From assembly GCF_024496085.1 (NCBI RefSeq), contig NZ_CP101751.1:2108001-2172000 (forward strand): a DNA stretch of 64,000 nt. Direction: 5' to 3'. The notes beneath the pieces were generated by a model. It saw only the letters and a program-made list of their open reading frames with translations. It was not told the DNA's origin and did not search any database. The stretch's first letter is position 1; every line of letters begins with the position of its first letter. Source of the DNA: Flavobacterium cerinum (GTDB taxonomy: Bacteria > Bacteroidota > Bacteroidia > Flavobacteriales > Flavobacteriaceae). The position numbers and the translations under genes are program-made. Shown here in pieces: positions 10,015-18,624 of this stretch.

Positions 10015-10929
10015 ATGAGAACAAAATTTATACTTTTCGTTTTACTGTTAACCGGTATCAGCGGATTTGCCCAGCAGGATGCTCAGTATACCCAGTATAT
10101 GTACAATACTATTAATGTTAATCCGGCTTATGCAGGTTCGAGAGGCGTAATGAGTATTTTCGGATTACACCGTACGCAATGGGTAGGTTTGGAAGGAGCG
10201 CCGGTTACCAATGCCGTATCGTTAAATACACCCCTGAATAATAGTAATCTTGGTTTGGGATTGTCTTTTGTTAATGACAGAATTGGCCCGGCCGATGAAA
10301 ATGCGATTTCAGCTGATTTTTCGTATACCGTTAAAACATCGGAACGATTTAAATTGTCATTCGGATTGAAAGCAACTGCTCACTTGTTAAATGTTGATTT
10401 TACAAAACTGAATGTGTACGATTGGTCTGATCCGCGTTTCCAGAATAATATTGACAATAAATTTTCGCCCAATTTCGGAGCCGGAATCTATTTCCATTCC
10501 GATAAAACCTATGTGGGAATCTCGGTGCCTAATTTTTTGGAAACCAAGCATTATGATAAGAGTTCCCAATCTACGGCAAAAGAAAACATGCACTATTATC
10601 TGATCGCGGGACATGTGTTTGAATTGGGAGCCGATGTGAAATTTAAACCGGCCTTATTGACGAAAGTGGTTCAGGGTGCGCCTTTACAGGTGGATGTATC
10701 GGCTAATTTCTTGTTGTATGAAAAATTTACAGCCGGTTTGGCCTACCGTTGGGATGCAGCATGTAGCGCATTAGTCGGTTTTCAAATCACAAACGGATTG
10801 TTTGCCGGATATGCCTATGATATGGAAACAACTAAGCTGGCTGACTATAATTCAGGATCACATGAGATTTTCCTGAGATTTGAATTGTTTAACAGAAATA
10901 ACAGGATAACATCTCCGAGATTCTTCTAA
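10015..10929 (+). CDS. PorP/SprF family type IX secretion membrane protein
   Basis: 304 aa. A signal peptide ends near GFAQQ (residues 1-19), followed by the family signature QYTQYMYN...NPAYAGSRG and HRTQWVGLEGAP (about 25-63), then amphipathic beta strands to the C-terminus, as expected for an outer-membrane barrel. Length is typical of the family. PorP/SprF proteins act in the outer membrane in T9SS export, and SprF-like paralogues are usually encoded beside the type B-CTD adhesin they serve, as here (52 bp downstream). Dedication to the upstream adhesin is inferred. No separate promoter was seen in the gap, so co-transcription is likely. Confidence 0.93.
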   Translation: MRTKFILFVLLLTGISGFAQQDAQYTQYMYNTINVNPAYAGSRGVMSIFGLHRTQWVGLEGAPVTNAVSLNTPLNNSNLGLGLSFVNDRIGPADENAISADFSYTVKTSERFKLSFGLKATAHLLNVDFTKLNVYDWSDPRFQNNIDNKFSPNFGAGIYFHSDKTYVGISVPNFLETKHYDKSSQSTAKENMHYYLIAGHVFELGADVKFKPALLTKVVQGAPLQVDVSANFLLYEKFTAGLAYRWDAACSALVGFQITNGLFAGYAYDMETTKLADYNSGSHEIFLRFELFNRNNRITSPRFF

Positions 10930-10943
10930 TTAATATAAGGACT

Positions 10944-12890
10944 ATGAAAAAAATAGTATTGCAGTTCGGCTTGATGATATTGATTTCATCCGGAGTATAT
11001 GCTCAAAATGGAAAAATCAAAACGGCTAATAAAGAATATGATAATTATGCCTATATCGATGCGATTAAAACCTATGAAAAAATAGCCGAAAAAGGATATA
11101 AATCGGTCGAAGTATTGGAAAAGCTTGGTGATTCCTATTACTTTAACGGAAAGTTAGATCAGGCCGCCAAATGGTATGGCGAATTGTTTGCCTTTTCTCA
11201 GGATGTTGATGCTGAATATTATTACCGATATGCGCAGTCATTGAAATCGATTGGTGAATATGAAAAAGCAAATCAGATGCTGGCTAAGTTTCATCAGAAA
11301 AATGCCAGTGATGTCAGAGGGAAAATGTATCAGAATCAAACCGATTATCTGGAAGTGATTAAACGGAATTCGGGTCGGTTTACTATCGATAATGCAGGAA
11401 TCAGTTCGCAGTATTCGGATTATGGAAGTGCTATTGTAGGTGATAAAATGGTGTTTACTTCTGCCAGAGATACTTCCGGTGTTTTCAGTAAAAGGGTACA
11501 TACCTGGACCGGGGAATCGTTTACAAATATGTATGCCGTTACTGTAAATCAGGATGGTTCATTATCCAAACCGGAACGTTTTGCCCGCGAAATTAATACC
11601 CGTTTCCACGAAGCTACGCCGGTTTTTACAAAAGACGGAAAGACAATGTATTTTACCCGAAACAATTTTAATAACGGGAAAAAGGGAAAAGACAGTGATA
11701 AAACGACACTGCTAAAAATTTACAAGGCTACATTAGAGGATGGAAAATGGACGAATGTCACAGAATTACCATTCAATAATAATAGTTATAGTGTAGCACA
11801 TCCCGCTTTAAGCCCGGATGAGAAAACGTTGTACTTTGCCTCCAATATGCCGGGAACATTAGGTCAGTCGGATATTTTTAAAGTAGAAGTTAAAGCAGAC
11901 GGAAGTTTCGGAACACCGCAAAATCTGGGACCGACAATCAATACACCGGGAAGAGAAACTTTTCCGTTTGTATCGGATGATAATGAACTGTATTTTGCAT
12001 CCGACGGACATTTAGGATTGGGCGGACTGGATATTTTCGTTTCAAAACCGACAAGTAACGGAATGTATAAAAATGTAGTAAACATCGGAGCACCGGCGAA
12101 TAGCCCGAAAGACGATTTTGCTTTCCTGATCAATTATACAACCAAAAAAGGGTTTCTGAGTTCCAACAGAGATGGAGGACAGGGTATGGATGATATTTAC
12201 ACCTTTACCGAAAATAAAGTATTACAGTATGCCTGCGAACAATTATTAGCCGGTATCGTAACCGATTCGGAAACGGGAGCACCATTGCAAAAGGCAAAAG
12301 TTACGCTGTTTGATGCTAATTTTAAAATGCTGAAAGAGGTAACGACGGATGCTAATGGAAATTATAATTTCGGAGAAGTGGACTGTCAGCAGAAATATTT
12401 TGTAAAAGCAGAATCGCCACAATATAATACACGTGAGATTAGTGTTGTCATTCCGGAAACATCCGGTACAACCAATCTTCCGGTTGCATTGGATAAAACA
12501 GTTAAACCGGTGCAAACGGGAGACGATTTAGCAAAAACATTCGGAATAAAAATTATTTATTTCGACCTTGATAAATGGAATATCCGACCGGATGCGGCCG
12601 TAGATTTGGCGAAAATCGTAGAGGTAATGAAAGAATATCCGAAGATGAAAATCGATGTTCGTTCGCATACCGACAGTCGCCAAACGCATCAATATAATGA
12701 ACGTTTATCAGACAGAAGAGCAAAATCGACGATCGCCTGGATGGTAAAACAAGGTATTGAAGCTTCCCGACTAACCGGAAAAGGATATGGTGAGACACAA
12801 CTACTGAACAAATGTGCCGATGGTGTACCTTGTTCGGAAGCAGAACACCAGCTAAACCGAAGAAGCGAATTCATCATTATTTCAATGTAA
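10944..12890 (+). CDS. PorE-like OmpA-family envelope protein (TPR, beta-propeller, CRD, OmpA)
   Basis: 648 aa. Signal peptide about 1-20 (ends YAQN). TPR-like helices about 22-130, PD40-type beta-propeller blades about 140-420 (repeated TPVFTKDGKTMYF, HPALSPDEKTLYF and FPFVSDDNELYF strands), a carboxypeptidase-regulatory-like domain about 430-515, and an OmpA peptidoglycan-binding domain about 535-648 with the HTDSR and NERLSDRRA motifs. This order matches PorE of Porphyromonas gingivalis, which tethers the T9SS to peptidoglycan; the N-terminus here lacks a lipobox. It sits 14 bp after the porP-like gene with AAGGA ahead of the ATG. An anchoring role for the adhesin export or motility machinery is inferred. 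Many OmpA paralogues share this architecture, so the exact orthologue is uncertain. Confidence 0.9.
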   Translation: MKKIVLQFGLMILISSGVYAQNGKIKTANKEYDNYAYIDAIKTYEKIAEKGYKSVEVLEKLGDSYYFNGKLDQAAKWYGELFAFSQDVDAEYYYRYAQSLKSIGEYEKANQMLAKFHQKNASDVRGKMYQNQTDYLEVIKRNSGRFTIDNAGISSQYSDYGSAIVGDKMVFTSARDTSGVFSKRVHTWTGESFTNMYAVTVNQDGSLSKPERFAREINTRFHEATPVFTKDGKTMYFTRNNFNNGKKGKDSDKTTLLKIYKATLEDGKWTNVTELPFNNNSYSVAHPALSPDEKTLYFASNMPGTLGQSDIFKVEVKADGSFGTPQNLGPTINTPGRETFPFVSDDNELYFASDGHLGLGGLDIFVSKPTSNGMYKNVVNIGAPANSPKDDFAFLINYTTKKGFLSSNRDGGQGMDDIYTFTENKVLQYACEQLLAGIVTDSETGAPLQKAKVTLFDANFKMLKEVTTDANGNYNFGEVDCQQKYFVKAESPQYNTREISVVIPETSGTTNLPVALDKTVKPVQTGDDLAKTFGIKIIYFDLDKWNIRPDAAVDLAKIVEVMKEYPKMKIDVRSHTDSRQTHQYNERLSDRRAKSTIAWMVKQGIEASRLTGKGYGETQLLNKCADGVPCSEAEHQLNRRSEFIIISM

Positions 12891-12901
12891 GACAATAACG
12901 A

Positions 12902-13081
12902 ATGAGTTTAGGACAATTAATAGTACTACTCCTGTTGGTCCTCGTTTTTGTGTGTTCCGGACTTATTGTCGTAAACGGGATGATACATGATCGGGAAAGG
13001 GCTATAAAAATAGGATTTGCAGGAGTAATCATTGCACTTTTGCTGCTCTTGGGAAGCTATTGTGTCATCTTTGAATTCTGA
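12902..13081 (+). CDS. Small two-helix membrane protein, function unknown
   Basis: 59-aa frame starting ATG 11 bp after the PorE-like stop and ending just ahead of a strong terminator, so it is probably the last cistron of the adhesin-secretion operon. It has two hydrophobic segments (about residues 5-24 and 38-56) around a short charged hairpin containing MIHDRERAIKIG, which predicts two membrane-spanning helices. I recognise no family. Tight spacing, co-direction and hydrophobic pattern support a real gene; the short length and lack of a known homologue limit confidence. Confidence 0.6.
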   Translation: MSLGQLIVLLLLVLVFVCSGLIVVNGMIHDRERAIKIGFAGVIIALLLLLGSYCVIFEF

Positions 13082-13119
13082 ACATACACCATCATGTATA
13101 TGTTTTAAATTAGGTTCTG

Positions 13120-13155
13120 ACAGAGTCGGGTTTTCCCGGCTCTGTTTTATTTTAT
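13120..13155 (+). terminator. Rho-independent terminator of the adhesin / porP / porE-like operon
   Basis: ACAGAGTCGGG (13120-13130) pairs with CCCGGCTCTGT (13135-13145) with one G-T wobble, followed by a T-rich tail. It lies 39 bp after the small membrane protein gene. Confidence 0.88.
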
Positions 13156-13215
13156 AAAAACGAAGTCGTGCTGTAAAACAATCCCAAATTATTATGATGG
13201 CATATAATAAATAAC

Positions 13216-13223
13216 TACTTTTG
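13216..13223 (+). promoter_or_regulatory. Promoter -7 element (TACTTTTG) for the oxoamine synthase gene
   Basis: Matches the Bacteroidota -7 consensus TAnnTTTG, 32 bp ahead of the start codon at 13256 and just after a terminator. No clear TTTG -33 element was seen. Confidence 0.55.
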
Positions 13224-13255
13224 GCACGTTTTTAATATACTTAATATAGAATAGT

Positions 13256-14521
13256 ATGGTAAAAGATTTATTCGAAAGAATTCAAAGTAATAAAGGTCCT
13301 TTAGGAAAATGGGCTTCTCAGGCTGAAGGATATTATGTGTTTCCGAAATTGGAAGGACAGTTGGGACCTAGAATGCAGTTTCATGGAAAAGAAATTTTAA
13401 ACTGGAGTATCAACGATTATTTAGGATTAGCTAATCACCCTGAAGTTAGAAAGGTAGATGCACAGGCAGCATTAGATTATGGTGCAGCTTATCCGATGGG
13501 TGCCCGTATGATGAGCGGACACACCACAATTCACGAACAATTGCAAAATGAACTGGCGACTTTTGTGCAAAAAGAAGCAGCTTATTTGTTGAATTTCGGT
13601 TATCAGGGAATGGTGTCTATTATTGATGCTTTGGTGACTAAAAATGACGTAATTGTATACGATGTAGATTCGCATGCCTGTATTATTGACGGAGTACGTC
13701 TGCATATGGGAAAACGTTTTACGTATAAGCATAACGATGTAGCCAGTCTGGAAAAAAACCTGGAGCGTGCTACTAAAATGGCTCTGGAAAACGGTGGTGG
13801 AATCTTAGTAATTACCGAAGGTGTTTTCGGAATGAGAGGGCAACAGGGAAAACTAAAAGAAATTGTTGCCTTAAAAGAAAAATATAATTTCCGTTTATTG
13901 GTTGACGATGCACACGGATTCGGAACATTAGGTACAACCGGAGCAGGAGCAGGTGAAGAGCAGGGATGTCAGGACGGAATCGATGTTTATTTCTCAACAT
14001 TCGCTAAATCAATGGCGAGTATCGGAGCGTTTGTTGCAGCTGATCAGGATATTATCGATTATCTGAAATACAATTTACGTTCACAAATGTTTGCAAAGTC
14101 ATTACCGATGATTATGACGGTTGGCGCTTTAAAACGTTTGGATATGTTACGTTCAATGCCGGAACTGAAAGCAAAACTGTGGGAAAATGTAAATGCACTT
14201 CAAAACGGATTAAAATCAAGAGGATTTAACATCGGAGATACGAATACTTGTGTAACGCCGGTTTATCTGGAAGGTAGTATTCCGGAAGCGATGGTAATGG
14301 TGAATGACCTACGTGAGAATTATGGTATTTTCTTATCGATTGTGGTGTATCCGGTAATTCCGAAAGGTATTATCCTGTTGCGAATGATTCCGACAGCTTC
14401 ACATACTTTACAGGATATCGAAGAAACATTAAGCGCATTCGAAGCGATCCGTGAAAAACTGACTAACGGAACCTATAAAAAGATAGCTGAAGAGACAACA
14501 GTAGACGTAAGCGCTCAGTAG
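13256..14521 (+). CDS. Alpha-oxoamine synthase: serine palmitoyltransferase or cysteate acyltransferase type
   Basis: 421 aa, PLP fold type I. Visible motifs: NDYLGL (53-58), GARMMSGHTT (82-91), DSHAC with H140, DDAHGFG (217-223) and the PLP lysine K251 in STFAKSMASIG. These enzymes condense an acyl thioester with an amino acid with decarboxylation. The FAKS context and the length, with a long N-terminal region, fit the serine palmitoyltransferase-like branch found in Bacteroidota better than BioF or Kbl. In flavobacteria such enzymes start synthesis of sphingolipids or, with cysteate, of capnine-type sulfonolipids. The substrate cannot be decided from sequence alone. It is monocistronic, with its own promoter candidate and terminator. 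Confidence 0.85.
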   Translation: MVKDLFERIQSNKGPLGKWASQAEGYYVFPKLEGQLGPRMQFHGKEILNWSINDYLGLANHPEVRKVDAQAALDYGAAYPMGARMMSGHTTIHEQLQNELATFVQKEAAYLLNFGYQGMVSIIDALVTKNDVIVYDVDSHACIIDGVRLHMGKRFTYKHNDVASLEKNLERATKMALENGGGILVITEGVFGMRGQQGKLKEIVALKEKYNFRLLVDDAHGFGTLGTTGAGAGEEQGCQDGIDVYFSTFAKSMASIGAFVAADQDIIDYLKYNLRSQMFAKSLPMIMTVGALKRLDMLRSMPELKAKLWENVNALQNGLKSRGFNIGDTNTCVTPVYLEGSIPEAMVMVNDLRENYGIFLSIVVYPVIPKGIILLRMIPTASHTLQDIEETLSAFEAIREKLTNGTYKKIAEETTVDVSAQ

Positions 14522-14542
14522 TTTTTTATACAAATAATTTTA

Positions 14543-14579
14543 CACAACACCGGGAGTTTTTTCGGTGTTGTGCGTTTTT
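14543..14579 (+). terminator. Rho-independent terminator after oxoamine synthase
   Basis: A perfect 10-bp stem, CACAACACCG (14543-14552) with CGGTGTTGTG (14563-14572), is followed by GCG and a T-run. Confidence 0.93.
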
Positions 14580-14628
14580 ATACGATGAATAGCCCAATTT
14601 TTTAACACAGATTAACGCATAAAAGTCC

Positions 14629-14636
14629 TATTTTTG
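14629..14636 (+). promoter_or_regulatory. Promoter -7 element (TATTTTTG)
   Basis: TAnnTTTG match 17 bp ahead of the lipoprotein start at 14654, downstream of a terminator. No strong -33 element seen. Confidence 0.55.
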
Positions 14637-14653
14637 CTGCAAATAAATTAACT

Positions 14654-16303
14654 ATGAAATTAAATAAATTAACAGGGATTGCCGCTTTGGCCCTTTTTGC
14701 AACTGTAATCGGTTGTCAGTCAGATGATACGAACGGTGTAAATCAGAACGGAGATGCTGATAAGATTATCTTAAATTCAGACAGTAATGCTTTAAACCAG
14801 CGAATTAGTTATGCTAATTCAGGAGTTATTGACCTAATCGGAAATACAGGTGGTAAGATGAGTTCTGCAGCCACTGCAAGTGATTTCCCTTTAGCTGTAG
14901 TAGCAGAAGTGAATGCTCCTGTTTACAACGGATTCCGATTAAAAGCGACACACGTGGATATTAACGGGCCTTATGCTTATGTTTCGTACAATACAGACGG
15001 AGATAAATATTTAGGAGCTATCGACGTGATTAATATTTCTAACCCGAATAACCCGCAATTGGTTGTTCAGGCGATTTTCCCGAAAAGTGATATCAGTGCA
15101 GTTTCCTATAACGACGGATATTTATTTATCGCAGGAGCAAGCAGTGTTGATGCTTCTCCTAACTTAACAAGCCCGGCTTTCGTGGCTAAAATGCCTTTAC
15201 AAAACGGATTGTTGACAAATAACTATGCATCAACTAGTGTTTTAGGTAATGTAGCTACTGATATTTTTGCAACAAGTTCTAAATATTATGCAGTTTCAGG
15301 GAATAACGGAGAATTAGTGCGTTATAATAAAGCAGATAATACTTTTGAAGCAGCTATTCCGGTTGCGGATCTTAGAGCTTTAGGAAGTATCAACAATAAA
15401 ATTGTTGTATTAAGCGGTACTCAGGGGGTTAAAGTTTATGATGCAAACTCTTTCGCATTACAATCTTCATTTGCAACGTCTCAAGATGTAGCGGATGCAA
15501 AAAGAACAATCGATTTCTCTGATAACAGAGTTTTAGTATCAGAAGGACGTAACGGTTTAGGTGTTTATAACCTTGCCAGCGGTTCAAAATTACAGACTAT
15601 TGCAATTCCTACGAATGTAACAGGAGTTGATCAACAAGATGTAGTAACCAATGCAGTGTCTATCAATAACAATAAAGCGTTTGTTGCAAACGGAGCAGCC
15701 GGTTTATATATTTATAATACATCAGGTAATTTAAGTTTATTAGGTTCGTTACCATTAAACGGTACGATTTCTAATGCTTCAGCTAACTATGTAAAAAGTA
15801 GCGGTGATTATATCTTCGTAGCTAACGGTAACGGAGGTTTAAAAATCATCAAAATGGTAACACCTCCTAACAATTCAATTGATTGTACTAGTTTTGCCAC
15901 TTACCCTGGTGACCAATGGTTGAATGTAAATTCAGGTCAAAACTTACAATATCAAGGTTCTGCTTCTGTACAGGGAGTTAACGTAAATGCTAACCTTACT
16001 TTCTGTGGTTCATTAGCAGTATCACAAGGATTAAATATTAATAGTGGTGGTGTGTTCTACATGAAAGGAGCTTTAGCACAAGGACAGGCAAGTAATCCTT
16101 GGAATGCATTAATCATCAACAGTAATGCGAAATTGAAAGTTGAAGGAAGTGTAGTGATCTACGGTAACCTGATACTAAACAGCGGGGCAACATTGGAATT
16201 TGTTGGTAACGGTTCTTCAATTACCATCCACGGAAGTGTAACAAAAGGAAACAATGTAACCATTACAGGAAATTATACCGATACAAATAATAAATTAAAT
16301 TAA
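14654..16303 (+). CDS. Cell-surface or periplasmic lipoprotein with LVIVD-type beta-propeller
   Basis: 549 aa. A lipoprotein signal peptide has lipobox VIGC (Cys21). Residues about 75-400 form a beta-propeller of LVIVD type, with repeated strands such as VINISNPNNPQLV, GYLFIAGA, NKAFVANGAAGLYIYN and DYIFVANGNGGLKIIK. Residues about 410-549 are rich in N, G and S with short repeated strands (LNINSGGVFYMKGAL, LKVEGSVVIYGNLILNSGA), suggesting a right-handed beta-helix or bactofilin-like stack. A binding or scaffold role is plausible; no catalytic motif is visible. It stands alone between a promoter candidate and a terminator. Confidence 0.75.
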   Translation: MKLNKLTGIAALALFATVIGCQSDDTNGVNQNGDADKIILNSDSNALNQRISYANSGVIDLIGNTGGKMSSAATASDFPLAVVAEVNAPVYNGFRLKATHVDINGPYAYVSYNTDGDKYLGAIDVINISNPNNPQLVVQAIFPKSDISAVSYNDGYLFIAGASSVDASPNLTSPAFVAKMPLQNGLLTNNYASTSVLGNVATDIFATSSKYYAVSGNNGELVRYNKADNTFEAAIPVADLRALGSINNKIVVLSGTQGVKVYDANSFALQSSFATSQDVADAKRTIDFSDNRVLVSEGRNGLGVYNLASGSKLQTIAIPTNVTGVDQQDVVTNAVSINNNKAFVANGAAGLYIYNTSGNLSLLGSLPLNGTISNASANYVKSSGDYIFVANGNGGLKIIKMVTPPNNSIDCTSFATYPGDQWLNVNSGQNLQYQGSASVQGVNVNANLTFCGSLAVSQGLNINSGGVFYMKGALAQGQASNPWNALIINSNAKLKVEGSVVIYGNLILNSGATLEFVGNGSSITIHGSVTKGNNVTITGNYTDTNNKLN

Positions 16304-16326
16304 TTTATCGGATCTCTCAAAAAAGC

Positions 16327-16361
16327 AAAAGGGCTCTTCTTATATAGGAGAGCCCTTTTTT
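16327..16361. terminator. Bidirectional terminator
   Basis: AAAAGGGCTCT (16327-16337) pairs with AGAGCCCTTTT (16349-16359), with a T-run on either strand. It serves the lipoprotein gene on the plus strand and the GNAT-like gene on the minus strand. Confidence 0.92.
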
Positions 16362-16425
16362 ATAGGGTAATTTTGTAAACAGGCGGTTTTATCCGTTTCG
16401 CATATGACCGGTCTGTTTCGTTTAT

Positions 16426-17541
16426 TTATAAATCCTTGCGGAATGTTTTGCGTCTTTTATGAATAGTCGGGCTAAAGTTCTTCCACAACTGCTGTATCTT
16501 TTTATTTTCTTCCAACTGCGGATTGGTTTCTACTGTCAGAATGCCGCGTTTGGTGAAAACTTCATACATCCTTTTTAAAATCAATGCCGTTACGCCTTTG
16601 TTCTGATAGTCCGGATCAACACCGATCAGGTAAAATTCGGCATGGTCGTTTTTCTTCATCGCACGTAAAAGATGTAAGAATCCGAAAGGAAACAGCTTAC
16701 CGTTTGCTTTTTGAAATGCTTTGGAAAAAGAAGGCATTGTAATGCCGAAAGCAATCATTTTACCTTCTTTATCGGTCACACAAGTGATAAAATCCGGATG
16801 GATAAATGAGATGTATTTTTCTTTATAATGATCGATTTGGAATTGTTCGATCGGTACAAAACTTTGTAATTCGGCATACGTTTTATTAAGTAAACCAAAC
16901 ATTTCATCTACATAGGGAATAATGTCTTTGGTTCTCTTAAAATTAAGACTTTTGACTTCATAACGTTGCTCGATAATTCGGGATAACGGTTCGATCTTAC
17001 CTAAGTCGACCAGCTTAGCGTCAATTTTATATTCGAGCCATTCCGCTTCTTTTGAATAACCTAGTTTTTCAAGATGCTCCGGATAATAAGCATGGTTGTA
17101 AAGACCGATCATCGTGGCAATCTGGTCGAATCCTTCGGTTAGCATTCCGGCTTTGTCCATGTTGGAAAAACCCACCGGCCCCTCAATGTATTCCAGATTG
17201 TTTTTTTTACCGAGTTCGATCACTTTATCCAGTAATGCTTCGGTAACACTAATGTCATCAATAACATCAAACCAACCGAAACGTACTTTTGACTTTTGAA
17301 GTGTATTGACTTCGGTCCAGTTAATAATGGCCGCTATACGTCCCACAATCTTAGTGTCTTTATAAGCCAGAAAGTAATGAGCTGTTACGCTTTTAAAAAT
17401 GTCATTTTCCGGATTAAAACTCTTTAATTCGTCTTTGATAAGCGGTGGAACCCAATATGGATTGTTCTTGTATAATTGAAAAGGAAAAGTGACAAAATCG
17501 GTCATTTCCTTTTGAGTAAGCGCTTCTTTTATTTGAATCAT
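16426..17541 (-). CDS. GNAT-superfamily acyltransferase-like protein
   Basis: 371 aa, soluble, no signal peptide. The N-terminal part has WVPPLI and GRIAAIIN strands. The C-terminal part has a GNAT-like core, FYLIGVDPDYQNKGVTALIL (about 300-319), in which the pyrophosphate-binding loop position reads QNKG. Proteins of this type are widespread in Bacteroidota and often carry unreliable names; the acyl acceptor is unknown. It lies 8 bp downstream of the barrel protein gene (17550-18500) and is probably co-transcribed with it, ending at the 16327 terminator. Confidence 0.72.
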   Translation of the reverse strand: MIQIKEALTQKEMTDFVTFPFQLYKNNPYWVPPLIKDELKSFNPENDIFKSVTAHYFLAYKDTKIVGRIAAIINWTEVNTLQKSKVRFGWFDVIDDISVTEALLDKVIELGKKNNLEYIEGPVGFSNMDKAGMLTEGFDQIATMIGLYNHAYYPEHLEKLGYSKEAEWLEYKIDAKLVDLGKIEPLSRIIEQRYEVKSLNFKRTKDIIPYVDEMFGLLNKTYAELQSFVPIEQFQIDHYKEKYISFIHPDFITCVTDKEGKMIAFGITMPSFSKAFQKANGKLFPFGFLHLLRAMKKNDHAEFYLIGVDPDYQNKGVTALILKRMYEVFTKRGILTVETNPQLEENKKIQQLWKNFSPTIHKRRKTFRKDL

Positions 17542-17549
17542 TTTAAAAA

Positions 17550-18500
17550 CTATTCGGGTTGTATCTCATCGACACGTTTTTTCTTTTCTTCTTTTTTACC
17601 GCCTTTTTTGCCTTTTTCTTCTTTACCGCTCTTTATTTCAACCGGCTTGTAATTTTTGTCAAATCGCCATGAAAATCCGATTCCGCCAACAATTAAAGCG
17701 GGAGTGTCTTTGATATTGGCACCGATAGACGCATCGATCTGCATATTTTTTTGAAGTAAATAAGCAGCTCCGCCTCTAAAAATGACATCGGAATAATAAT
17801 CACTTTTATACCCCTGATTCTCTATAAAAGCCGACCATTTAGCGTTGATACCGCGAGTTAAGGTAAGAATATAACCATAACTGGAATAATCGGAGATAAA
17901 TTTATCCGCTATAAAGTTTCCGACCAATACCCATTGCGCACCGAAATGATTTTGAGTGATCAACATAAGTCTCGGACTAATAGAAGGTTCGTCGGGGATT
18001 TTATAATGATCAGAAAGGGCGAAATTAGCACCGGCATAAACACCTACAGCCGGAATAAATTGACGCCATTTAAAACGATGATTGGCTTTCCAACTGTAAA
18101 TATTTACTTTTTCTTCGTGGTTTTTAAACGGATCATAAACCAGATATTTCGCACCGATTAAAGCTTGTTTGATTCCGTTACGATTCGTTTCGGAATAATC
18201 GGTTTTATAAGTATCAGATTGATATTGGATATCACCGATAAATTCCAATTGCTCCAGAATTGCACCGTAACGTAAACTCAATTCGCCCCCGAATCCGGAC
18301 GATTTATACCCTAAATATTTATGCTTGTCATTAATATAATAGGTGCCGGCTTCTGCCTGAATTACTGTTTTTCCTACCGAAAAGGCGCCATGGGATTTAC
18401 CCGGACGATTCGAGTTGATTTCGTCGGTAAACTGGGCATAGTGTACGGTAGTGCTTAAAAGTAACAGACCTGCGATCTTAAATTTAAAATGCTTTATCAT
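17550..18500 (-). CDS. Outer-membrane beta-barrel protein (phenol-degradation MetA-like family)
   Basis: 316 aa. A signal peptide ends near HYAQF (residue 22), then the family start EINSNRPGKSHGAFSVGK and repeated amphipathic strands with aromatic girdles to IVGGIGFSWRF (about 280-290), a typical terminal barrel strand. Unusually, about 30 residues follow, almost all charged (KSGKEEKGKKGGKKEEKKKR), so the protein does not end at the terminal aromatic. Members of this family are annotated as putative transporters; the substrate is unknown. First gene of a two-gene operon. Confidence 0.75.
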   Translation of the reverse strand: MIKHFKFKIAGLLLLSTTVHYAQFTDEINSNRPGKSHGAFSVGKTVIQAEAGTYYINDKHKYLGYKSSGFGGELSLRYGAILEQLEFIGDIQYQSDTYKTDYSETNRNGIKQALIGAKYLVYDPFKNHEEKVNIYSWKANHRFKWRQFIPAVGVYAGANFALSDHYKIPDEPSISPRLMLITQNHFGAQWVLVGNFIADKFISDYSSYGYILTLTRGINAKWSAFIENQGYKSDYYSDVIFRGGAAYLLQKNMQIDASIGANIKDTPALIVGGIGFSWRFDKNYKPVEIKSGKEEKGKKGGKKEEKKKRVDEIQPE

Positions 18501-18538
18501 GAGTGGGGGGATTTATGATAACGAATAAAACGTAAAAC

Positions 18539-18546
18539 CAAAAGTA
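18539..18546 (-). promoter_or_regulatory. Promoter -7 element (TACTTTTG on minus strand)
   Basis: TAnnTTTG match 38 bp upstream of the barrel protein start at 18500, in the divergent region shared with the DUF4834 gene. Confidence 0.5.
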
Positions 18547-18600
18547 GTTATTTTATTATTATTTTAAGAATTAGAATTTATTTTTAACCGAAGGATTTAG

Positions 18601-18608
18601 TAAATTTG
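18601..18608 (+). promoter_or_regulatory. Promoter -7 element (TAAATTTG)
   Basis: TAnnTTTG match 16 bp ahead of the DUF4834 gene start at 18625; no clear -33 element. Confidence 0.5.
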
Positions 18609-18624
18609 AAAAAATTTAATTATT

